DNA from: Syntrophaceae bacterium
GTDB taxonomy: Bacteria; Desulfobacterota; Syntrophorhabdia; Syntrophorhabdales; WCHB1-27
NCBI GenBank assembly: GCA_003165115.1
Contig: PLSJ01000104.1
Location: 7,960-13,622, forward strand
Reading direction: 5' to 3'
Length of the DNA stretch: 5,663 nucleotides
The notes under the pieces are model-generated. The model made no database searches. It was not told where the DNA came from and saw only the letters and a list, made by a program, of their open reading frames with translations. The position numbers were made by a program, and so were the translations under genes. This document shows positions 1 to 5,282 of this stretch, in pieces (positions within the stretch are counted from its first letter, which is position 1; each line of letters starts with the position of its first letter).

Positions 1-111
1 ATTGCCTGGTGTCCAGCCCGCGAAAGCCCGAATGACACCGCTACAGCTCAGGCAGCAGATTGCCTACCAAAATAGGCCCTCATAACCATCCGAAGGATAT
101 GGGCCAGGCCA

Positions 112-929
112 TCAAGACCGAAGCGGAATACCTATTACCCCGGCCAGGTGCTCTCGGAACGCATCCCAATCCGCCCCCTCCCGCCCGAGGACTTCTACGG
201 CGTCGAACCACATGGTGGTGGTCTGCGATTCGCCCTGTAATTTTGTCATGGATAAGTCTTTCTTCGAAATGATCGTCCAGAAGTCCCGGTATCCTTTCTG
301 CCTGGCTTTCGAGTGAAACTTTTCGGCTTCGCCCACCCGATCATGAGCATTGCTTACGTCCGTGCTATTAGAGCCTGTAATTGGGCTCCGAAGATCAGCA
401 GAGACGGTTCGGGCACGTTCCGCTTTGTGATCTCATCGGTCTGTCGAACAAGGTCGGAGAGTACGCCGGCCATGGCTTTACAAAAGGCGGGGAGGCGCTT
501 CTTTTGATTGTCGCTGATCGTGCCGAGTTCTTCCATAGTTTTGAACGGTCCCATCCCAGTTGAGCCTTTATAGAAGCTCTTCTGGGGTGAACCGAGTAAC
601 ATGCGGTAGTAGCCGACCAAAGAAGGCTTGACTTCAAGCACGGAGGGAATCGGGAATATGTATTCATCGCGAAGGCCCGCCCGCGCCAAGAGCCGCTGCG
701 CATCGTCTGGTACGTATTTCAGGATTTCATTTTTCGCGACTACCTGATCCAATGACTTGAGGGCTTCCCTCAGGTCACCCACGAACCATTGCTTTCTCGC
801 AACGACAAGGAGCTGATAGAATGCTACCTGCCGGCCCGGACCAGGCGGGCTCAGGACGGCAATTCCGCCCGACTTAGGGCTTTTCGTCGAGGTCTTGGTA
901 TTTTTGTCTGTCTGCTTTTTAGCGGCCAT
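112..929 (-). pseudogene. XcyI/Cfr9I-like type II restriction endonuclease, internally deleted and frameshifted
   Basis: The product would have cut DNA at a CCCGGG-type site as the nuclease half of a restriction-modification pair. An ATG at 929 opens a 191-residue N-terminal part that stops at TAA 354-356. After a Lys/Thr-rich start it contains PPGPGRQVAFYQLL, YYRMLLGSPQKSFYKGSTGM, FKTMEE and IFGAQLQ, which match the XcyI-like N-terminal region as I remember it. Near position 363 the coding sense jumps to another frame, reading TDVSNAHDRVGEAEKFHSKAR, then FWTIISKKDLS and a C-terminus ending at TGA 112-114. In intact relatives the TD-x-SNAH-x-R-x-GEAEK block directly follows the catalytic E-x-K-GG strand. 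Here it is joined straight to the N-terminal part, so the stretch expected to hold the PD...E-x-K residues (roughly 85-100 codons, inferred) is missing. The gene should be inactive. The SD is weak (GGAG about 16 bases upstream). No methyltransferase is visible next to it. Family assignment is fairly sure; the exact deletion size is not. Confidence 0.8.
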
Positions 930-961
930 CGAACCGGTCCATTCGCTCCACGAATATCAGT

Positions 962-990
962 ATCATACGAATCCTATGGAAAAAAGACAA
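962..990 (-). promoter_or_regulatory. Candidate sigma-70 promoter for the restriction-enzyme remnant
   Basis: On the minus strand TTGTCT (990-985) is followed after exactly 17 bases by TATGAT (967-962), close to the -35 and -10 consensus. Transcription would start near 955, giving a leader of about 25 bases before the ATG at 929. No coding sequence lies between, so this would be the nuclease gene's own promoter, separate from any methyltransferase gene. It is predicted from sequence pattern only. Confidence 0.5.
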
Positions 991-1072
991 TAATAAATGT
1001 CTCACCTCTGGCCGATGTCGCGAGGAGCAGTCTCCACCTGCCGGAAACACTTACCATTCATGAGGGGTAACG

Positions 1073-1391
1073 TTGAAGCGCTACAACGGGTAAGCAGGGT
1101 CATGCCGGGTGATATCGTGGCAACAGTGATTACAATAACAGCATAGGGGAGAAAGACGAAACTGAACCGTTTGACTATTTTGTCCCTGGTCTTCCTGTGT
1201 GCGGCGTTATCGGTCATTACCGGCTGTGCCGGCAGCACTGCAAATTTGGAGAGGGAAACGGCACGGCATATCGGAGAAGGTGTCGCGCGGGCGCACGTAC
1301 ATGTGAGCGATGTTTACCGGGGTGTGAGGGAAGTAAAGTGGACGGCGGATACGCCAAAAAGCACGTACAACTGCAGGGCGGACGACATGGT
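1073..1391 (+). repeat. Dispersed direct repeat, left copy (partner about 3138-3446)
   Basis: Similarity to the partner starts about 90-100 bases upstream of the lipoprotein start and runs through the signal peptide and conserved N-terminal segment. By eye, the roughly 190 bases from 1203 to 1391 differ from copy 2 at about 13 positions. The upstream part is more diverged, and copy 1 has about 11 extra bases just before the start. A second block of similarity resumes at 1538-1600, matching 3447-3509. The repeats have the same orientation and lie about 2.06 kb apart. Confidence 0.8.
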
Positions 1392-1729
1392 TAATCGGGT
1401 GTATTGCACTCCCGACAAAACGTCCGCACCCTCCCCGGCATCAGCAGCAGCGCCAACGGCGGCAGCACCCAAAGAAGCAGAAGACACGGGAAAGGATAGA
1501 CACACATGCGCCGACCCAATCGGGCGCGTGGTTTCATATCAAGCTGAATTCCGGATAGAATGGATGGCTTTCGAGGTCACCGGCAAAAGAGGCCGAAAAG
1601 GGGCGGCAGAAACGTTGGTTCAAATGCCCGGGAGACGACAATTCTGCGGATGTACGAGTGAAAGAAGAGTATGTCGGACATAATTACGTCACGTCTTGTC
1701 TTTTCTCCAGCGCCCCGAGGATCGGCTGA
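1162..1729 (+). pseudogene. Lipoprotein with C-terminal SH3-like segment, copy 1, probably frameshifted
   Basis: An open frame runs from TTG 1171 (or CTG 1162) to the stop at 1681-1683, 170 codons from the TTG. It begins with a lipoprotein signal (LTILSLVFLCAALSVITGC, lipobox I-T-G-C, Cys 19 from the TTG), so the product would be lipid-anchored in the envelope. A conserved-looking segment (HVSDV, REVKWTADTPK, YNCRADDMV) and an Ala/Pro-rich linker follow. The downstream part makes better sense in another frame: 1526-1555 reads WFHIKLNSG and continues NGWLS after a TAG at 1556-1558, like the end of a bacterial SH3 domain. Copy 2 has CAG (Gln) at that TAG, which points to a nonsense mutation in copy 1 as well as a frameshift between about 1393 and 1530. 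The SH3 frame ends at TGA 1727-1729, overlapping the 3' end of the convergent acyltransferase. CTG 1162 lies 9 bases after GGGGAG and gives an N-R-containing start, so it may be a mutated ATG. The alternative is that the 1171-1683 frame is intact and the SH3 match is chance. Confidence 0.6.
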
Positions 1730-2862
1730 ATCGTTTGTCTCCACGTCACCGGCGTTTTCAGTAATTCCCTGATTACGGCCTTCAGGAGCGCTTTTACATA
1801 ACTCATCACCCTGGGGTTCGCGGCGAATGTCTTAAGACTCTTGAGCGTCTGCAAGGTCATCACCGTAAGCGCAGAAAGAAGAAATACGATGCCCGGAAAC
1901 GCCAGGTCCCGAACACTGCCGGGAAGGTGATAAGCAAAAGGCTTAACAAAATCTATCACAAGAGGGTGGATGAGGTAAATTCCCAGAACATATTGGCCCG
2001 ATGATGCGAGGATGGTTTTGGCTCCGAGAGACGGCCTTGCCAGGGCCAATAATGCGATGCCGACCCCGGATGTGATTTCCACGAAGAATTCGACGATCAT
2101 GGAAGCAGACTGATTCCGTACAAAAAGCAGCTCAACCGCGAGTGCAGCCAGGGCCGCCGACAATAAAGCGATAGCCGGCTTTACGCTGAAGGATCCTTGG
2201 CACGAGGAGAGTCGAAAGCCGATGGCAAAGAAGATCGTGCCGAAAAATGGACCATACCTCATGTTGAAAGGAATTGGAAAGCCGGCAGAAGAAGGGGACA
2301 GCAATGCGAAAAGAACTCCGAACAGGTAGAGGCCGGTCCCGACCCAGATGAGGCAGGACTCACGCCTCCATTTTGCCAGCACCGCGGTTATCGTCGATGC
2401 CCACAGCAAAGCCATAAGAAACCATAGGTGATATTTCGTCCCTGTGGAAAGGATATATAAGACACCCTGCAAAGCCCCCCCTTGCCCTTTGACCAAAGCC
2501 AGAAGACGCAAATACGGAACCTTGAGCAGGGATATTAAGCCATAGTGCGAAATCGTGTGCAGGTAATACCCTATATCCTGAATATTCCGAGGGATAGCGA
2601 TGTAGACCAGGGACCACAGAAGAAACATCTTTAAGACCCGGAAGCTGTAGGGGCCATATACGTGACCCACCGTTTCACCCGCCCGAAGTTTTCTGCCCCA
2701 CTGATAGCCGGCGATGATCATGAAGAACGCCACGGCAAAGAGCAAATGGCTTATGAACCTCGCGGGCAAGGCATAATGTATGCCCGTGCCTTCCGCGTGG
2801 ACGAAGATCACCGACATAATCGCAAGAACACGAATGCACTCAATCGCCGAATTACGTTTCAT
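1684..2862 (-). CDS. Acyltransferase-3 family integral membrane protein
   Basis: This 392-residue protein probably moves an acyl group, often acetyl, onto a cell-surface sugar or other envelope acceptor at the inner membrane. The family includes OatA-, WecH- and NolL-type O-acyltransferases; the acceptor here cannot be read from the sequence. About ten hydrophobic helices span the chain. Family landmarks are E-C-I-R (8-11) leading into VIFVH with the putative catalytic His 22, YHLWFLMAL (144-152) after a periplasm-like loop, and IYLIHPLV (295-302) near the last helices. Length is normal for a single-domain member without a C-terminal SGNH domain; the tail after about 340 is basic and probably cytoplasmic. 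The ATG at 2862 has GGAG nine bases upstream. It is convergent with lipoprotein copy 1, with stop codons nearly touching, and two related lipoprotein remnants lie on either side in the opposite orientation. No clear promoter was found in 2863-3000. The gene appears intact, unlike its neighbours to the left. Confidence 0.93.
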   Translation of the reverse strand: MKRNSAIECIRVLAIMSVIFVHAEGTGIHYALPARFISHLLFAVAFFMIIAGYQWGRKLRAGETVGHVYGPYSFRVLKMFLLWSLVYIAIPRNIQDIGYYLHTISHYGLISLLKVPYLRLLALVKGQGGALQGVLYILSTGTKYHLWFLMALLWASTITAVLAKWRRESCLIWVGTGLYLFGVLFALLSPSSAGFPIPFNMRYGPFFGTIFFAIGFRLSSCQGSFSVKPAIALLSAALAALAVELLFVRNQSASMIVEFFVEITSGVGIALLALARPSLGAKTILASSGQYVLGIYLIHPLVIDFVKPFAYHLPGSVRDLAFPGIVFLLSALTVMTLQTLKSLKTFAANPRVMSYVKALLKAVIRELLKTPVTWRQTIQPILGALEKRQDVT

Positions 2863-3225
2863 GTCGTGGCACTCCGTTCAAAACTTTGTCGATTTCTTTC
2901 GGACAGCGACCCCATTTCCGCCTCTTTGCAAAGCAGATACCCTTATGTAAGCATCTAATTTTGCTGCTCCTTGCCAAACACGATGGTTGCGGAGGTGTAA
3001 AGGAACGTGACACAAAAGGCGGTCTTCACCTTAAAGGACGGGGGAGGAAATCAGTGTCTTATCGGGCATAAAATCCATGTAAGGAAAGCGGTCATATATT
3101 TATGTAATGTAAACAAGAATGACACAAAGGAAACACTGTCGAAGGCGCTGCAACGGTTAAGCCGGTCGCGCCGGGTGATATGGTGACAACAGTGATTACA
3201 ATAACAGAAGAGGGGGAAAGGCCTT
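2863..3225. other. Gene-free spacer upstream of acyltransferase and lipoprotein copy 2
   Basis: These divergently used bases hold no coding region with a believable start or protein-like composition. The left part supplies the SD of the acyltransferase (GGAG near 2872-2875). A TTGGCA at 2977-2972 on the minus strand has no matching -10. The section 3091-3118 is AT-rich and could contain a plus-strand promoter, but no well-spaced pair was found. From about 3138 the sequence resembles the DNA upstream of lipoprotein copy 1, so the duplicated unit begins here, before the coding region. Confidence 0.6.
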
Positions 3226-3509
3226 TTGAGTATTTTGTCCCTGGTTTCTGTGTGTGCGGCGTTATCGGTCATTACCGGTTGTGCCAGCAGCACTGCAAAT
3301 CTGGAGAGGGAAACGGCACGGTTTATCGGAGAAGGTGTCGCGCCGGCGCACGTACATGTGAGCGATGTCGACCGGGGTGCGAGGGAAGTAAAGTGGACGG
3401 CGGACACGCCAAAAGGCACGTACGACTGCAGGGCGCACGACATGGTATCAAGCTGAATTCCGGACAGAATGGATGGCTTTCGTCGTCACTGGCAAAAGAG
3501 GCCGAAAAG
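3138..3509 (+). repeat. Dispersed direct repeat, right copy, with internal deletion
   Basis: This copy matches 1073-1391 and then, with 146 bases missing at the 3446/3447 junction, 1538-1600. Similarity stops abruptly near 3509, after the GGCCGAAAAGG shared by both copies. The two copies bracket the acyltransferase gene, as would a duplication of a lipoprotein unit or a rearrangement between paralogues. Confidence 0.8.
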
Positions 3510-3536
3510 GCACGGGGCAATCAAGCAACTGAATAG
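3226..3536 (+). pseudogene. Lipoprotein with SH3-like segment, copy 2, truncated by an internal deletion
   Basis: A TTG at 3226 with a good purine-rich site just upstream (AGGGGGAAAGG) opens a 76-codon frame ending at TGA 3454-3456. The product begins with a lipoprotein signal (SILSLVSVCAALSVITGC) and repeats the N-terminal segment of copy 1 (NLERETAR, HVHVSDV, REVKWTADTPKGTYDCRAHDMV). Compared with copy 1, the bases equivalent to 1392-1537 are absent. This 146-base loss is not a multiple of three and removes the Ala/Pro-rich linker and the start of the SH3-like part. The remaining SH3-like sequence continues in another frame from 3447 as IKLNSGQNGWLSSSLAKEAEK and ends at TAG 3534-3536. Where copy 1 has a TAG, this copy keeps the sense codon CAG (3465-3467). 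A short lipoprotein could still be made, but without its C-terminal domain. Confidence 0.7.
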
Positions 3537-3569
3537 AGCTTGACTTTTACACACCCTAAAGATGCTTTT

Positions 3570-3633
3570 TGTCGCTCCTGGTTGTCATCTCTCCTTGTCG
3601 CTCCTGTAGTCACCCCTCCATGTCGCTTTGACA
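3570..3633 (+). repeat. Tandem 25-26 bp imperfect repeats beginning TGTCGCT
   Basis: Two near-identical units, 3570-3595 and 3596-3620, each read TGTCGCTCCTG, then a GTCA about 2-3 bases later, then CTCC. A third shortened unit starts at 3621 and ends in TGTCGCTTTGACA (3621-3633), an inverted repeat of TGTC/GACA around five bases. Repeated TGTCGC-type motifs resemble the multiple terminal repeats near the ends of IS21-family insertion sequences as I recall them. No transposase gene is present, so this would be a remnant or solo end. Confidence 0.6.
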
Positions 3634-3710
3634 GGATGGTTGCAAAGGCGGAAAATATTATGGGGCCGGGTAATCATGGTGAGAAGCACAAGAACATGAC
3701 GGAAGCCTGG

Positions 3711-3748
3711 CCGGCTCGAGCCGGTCCCCGGAAGGTCCCGCGGACCGG
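3711..3748. repeat. 14-bp perfect palindrome followed by a 7-bp-stem hairpin
   Basis: CCGGCTCGAGCCGG (3711-3724) is a perfect palindrome. It shares bases with a second inverted repeat, CCGGTCC (3721-3727) and GGACCGG (3742-3748), whose 14-base loop is itself GC-rich. The two cannot fully form at once in one RNA, so they could be alternative structures or a protein-binding site. No T-run follows, so this is not a standard intrinsic terminator. Confidence 0.6.
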
Positions 3749-3754
3749 TGTTTC

Positions 3755-3768
3755 GCTCTTTGAAAATT
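3755..3768 (+). promoter_or_regulatory. boxA-like antitermination motif
   Basis: GCTCTTTGAAAATT closely resembles the boxA sequence bound by NusB/S10 in rRNA leaders, and boxA elements are also known in some CRISPR leaders. It sits seven bases after the hairpin ending at 3748, in long untranslated DNA. Neither an rRNA gene nor a CRISPR array follows in the window, so the motif may belong to a lost unit or be chance. Confidence 0.35.
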
Positions 3769-3849
3769 GAGTCGCAGACGGCCTTTCGTACCGTGGGGCA
3801 TCACACAGCCTGACCGGACGCGAAAGCCCACCCACCCCCCCCATAAACC

Positions 3850-3865
3850 GTGCACTTTCGTGCAC
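3850..3865. repeat. GTGCAC-TTTC-GTGCAC hairpin
   Basis: A perfect six-base-pair stem with a four-base loop lies just after a run of eight C (3835-3842). It lacks a following T-run. Its role is unknown; a small operator or an RNA hairpin are both possible. Confidence 0.5.
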
Positions 3866-3941
3866 ATCCGTAGACCCCCCTTCCTGAAGGTTTGCGAGGG
3901 TTGGGAATCCTAAAGAGGGGCGATAGGGACGGCTGTCCGGG

Positions 3942-3994
3942 AAATGCGGGCAAAAGGGGACAAAAAGGGCTAAAGGCAGCAAAAAACGACAAAA
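3942..3994. other. Phased A-tracts, predicted intrinsic DNA curvature
   Basis: Six A-runs of 3-6 bases occur at 3942-3944, 3952-3955, 3962-3966, 3972-3974, 3981-3986 and 3991-3994. Their centres are spaced 9-10.5 bases, close to one helical turn, and G-rich bases separate them. Such phasing is the classic cause of static DNA bending. Curved DNA is frequent at promoters, replication or recombination sites and mobile-element ends. No gene start lies close enough to show which applies. Confidence 0.6.
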
Positions 3995-4149
3995 TGGACC
4001 GGATGGTGGTGTATATCGTCCGCGATTTTGGCGGAAGGATCCCCTCGGGGTGCAGGACCCGGTGAAATTTCAGGAATAGGTTGCGGCGTCCCGTAGGGGC
4101 GCGGTGTGGGCCTCTTACGCAATCACGGTTCGGTCCATTCCAAAGGGGG

Positions 4150-4641
4150 CTACCGCACCTCGTCTTTCAACGCGAAATAGCGGTCGCCGTACCAGGCAAC
4201 GGGTTTTTGCGCGCCGTCGACCGCGAAGTCCGTGGCTTCGGCTATGTAGACGGTATACTTTCCCACCGGGTATGACGTGAGAACCTTGCAGGGGATGCTG
4301 GCGAAGGAGCCCTTGATGAAGGGGGCCTTCCCCGCTCCCCGGTCTTCGGTCTGGATGCCGAGTTTCTGGTACTTATCGATCTCCTGGCCGTGCAGGGCGC
4401 CGACCTTTCGGGCCAGACCGGCCTGGCCTTCCGACGCGACATTGATCGCGAACTCGCCTGCCGCTTCGATGAGGCTGTGAGAGAAGATGTGCTTGGCCAC
4501 GCTCACGATGAAGAAGGGCTGGTCTTCGGCCACAAACATGCACCCGCAGGTCATCACATCCCTTCTCTCTTTTGTGGCGACGCTCAGCAGCGCCACGGAG
4601 CATGGAATCAGTCGTGTGACATCAGACAGATTGACACCCAT
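4150..4641 (-). CDS. Flavin reductase-like, FMN-binding domain protein
   Basis: This 163-residue protein has the architecture of the flavin reductase-like family (split-barrel FMN-binding fold), which binds FMN and either supplies reduced flavin to a partner monooxygenase or acts as a small flavin/electron-transfer protein in the cytoplasm. The features are an N-terminal strand region with PCSVALLSVATKE (13-25), the typical ED-x-PFFIVSVAK (39-50), a GEFAINVAS strand (62-70), a middle helix with LARKVG, and the C-terminal VGKYTVYIAEATDF...KPVAWYGDRYFAL (126-158). Length matches stand-alone members. The ATG at 4641 follows a strong AAAGGAGG at six-base spacing. It lies 94 bases downstream of the 110-residue protein gene in the same direction, with no obvious promoter between, so the two are probably co-transcribed. 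Substrate and partner cannot be told from the sequence; four to five Cys residues are present but form no metal-binding motif. Confidence 0.92.
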   Translation of the reverse strand: MGVNLSDVTRLIPCSVALLSVATKERRDVMTCGCMFVAEDQPFFIVSVAKHIFSHSLIEAAGEFAINVASEGQAGLARKVGALHGQEIDKYQKLGIQTEDRGAGKAPFIKGSFASIPCKVLTSYPVGKYTVYIAEATDFAVDGAQKPVAWYGDRYFALKDEVR

Positions 4642-4735
4642 CGCTGTCCTCCTTTCGTAAGGTTACCGCCATCTGCGGATCGGTGCTCCCGTGCGACGAG
4701 CTTACCGGCCCCTGTCGATCCGATTCCGGCGCCTG

Positions 4736-5068
4736 TCAGATGCCGTCCACGATCTCGCCGCTGTACTTTTTGACGGCCTGCTCGATAGCCGGGCCTGCCT
4801 TCATCAGGTCGTCGGGCACCATGACCGGATGTATCTCGACCCAGGCGTCGAATGCCAGGAACCAGGGCTCCGCGATCGCCGGGATCTGGGAGGCGTCCTG
4901 CATGTCCAGGAAGATGAACGCCGTCCTTTGCCCGTTATCGTCGGTGAAATAGACCGCTTCGGGTCTCATTTCCGCCAGGATGGCCTGGATCGTCTTCCCC
5001 AGCTTGCCGGAACGCGCCGCCTCGTTCCCTGCCTCGACGGGGATGTTGACCTTGAGCAAGAACCTCAT
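4736..5068 (-). CDS. Uncharacterised 110-residue conserved protein
   Basis: The ATG at 5068 follows a near-ideal AAGGAGGTG with about six bases of spacing, so the start is secure. The product is a soluble alpha/beta protein without signal peptide or membrane helix. Visible segments are a first strand MRFLLKVNIPVEAGNEAAR (1-19), a helix LGKTIQAILAEMRPEAVYFT (about 23-42), strands DNGQRTAFIFLDM and QIPAIAEPWFLAFDAWVEIHPVM, and a C-terminal helix rich in Lys/Glu. The beta-alpha-beta order suggests a ferredoxin-like (dimeric alpha/beta barrel) fold. I recall similar short proteins in many bacteria, some carrying an unsupported pantothenate synthetase name; nothing here supports that enzyme. It is the first gene of a likely two-gene operon with the flavin reductase-like protein, hinting at a redox or small-molecule role, but no function is assigned. 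Confidence 0.87.
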   Translation of the reverse strand: MRFLLKVNIPVEAGNEAARSGKLGKTIQAILAEMRPEAVYFTDDNGQRTAFIFLDMQDASQIPAIAEPWFLAFDAWVEIHPVMVPDDLMKAGPAIEQAVKKYSGEIVDGI

Positions 5069-5129
5069 ACCGCACCTCCTTCTTCGTTGTCTGTCGACAC
5101 GTCACACGCATTCTCTCCCGATATTGCTT

Positions 5130-5158
5130 AAAATAGTACCGGGCACCGATGAATACAA
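5130..5158 (-). promoter_or_regulatory. Candidate promoter of the 110-residue protein/flavin reductase operon
   Basis: On the minus strand TTGTAT (5158-5153) and TATTTT (5135-5130) are 17 bases apart, with the predicted start near 5123, about 55 bases before the ATG at 5068. The AT-rich stretch stands out in an otherwise GC-rich spacer. The match is moderate; no operator was recognised. Confidence 0.4.
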
Positions 5159-5282
5159 GTGACGCTCGCTCACCGGAAGCGCGCGAGAAGATGAGGCGCA
5201 TGAGTGGGAAGTGGCAGACGTACGCCGGGGCGTCCATGCCGCCTGGGGCGCGGGTCGCGGCGAAGGGAATGGTGCGCCGCCC

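Larger units (their letters stand above)
3537..4149. other. About 610-base gene-free structured region
   Basis: No frame here has a credible start, SD and protein-like composition; the longest minus-strand frames are Pro/Arg/Ser-rich and start at TTG-type codons without an SD. The region holds the tandem repeats, palindrome, boxA-like motif, C-run, hairpin and phased A-tracts listed separately. Further right are small inverted repeats at 4041-4050 (CCCC-TC-GGGG) and 4086-4102 (GCGTCCC/GGGGCGC, one G-T wobble). It separates the damaged left genes from the intact right ones. Confidence 0.7.

Noticed and set aside
1..111. Possible methyltransferase or other gene downstream of the restriction-enzyme remnant
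   Set aside because: Both strands checked; stops interrupt all frames with no recognisable motif.
1020..1062. CGGAAACACTTAC-like string ending near 1057, similar to an IS66-type terminal sequence
   Set aside because: A single short, imperfect match with no partner end, target duplication or transposase.
930..1070. Remnant of an N4-cytosine methyltransferase upstream of the nuclease gene
   Set aside because: No DPPY/SPPY-type motif or continuous frame on either strand.
3674..3982. Minus-strand open frame of about 100 codons
   Set aside because: TTG start without an SD, composition rich in Pro/Arg/Ser and Phe, and it covers the palindromes and C-run; it looks like a chance frame in GC-rich DNA.
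4030..4115. Two GC-rich hairpin-like stretches (4041-4050 and 4086-4102) slightly resembling type I-C CRISPR repeats
   Set aside because: They are not copies of each other, are too closely spaced for repeat plus spacer, and no array follows.
4642..4735. Possible terminator between the two operon genes (CGGATCG...CGATCCG)
   Set aside because: The stem arms are far apart and there is no T-run.
4390..5131. Long plus-strand open frames opposite the flavin reductase-like and 110-residue protein genes
   Set aside because: They are antisense shadows; the minus-strand frames have strong SDs and recognisable protein features.
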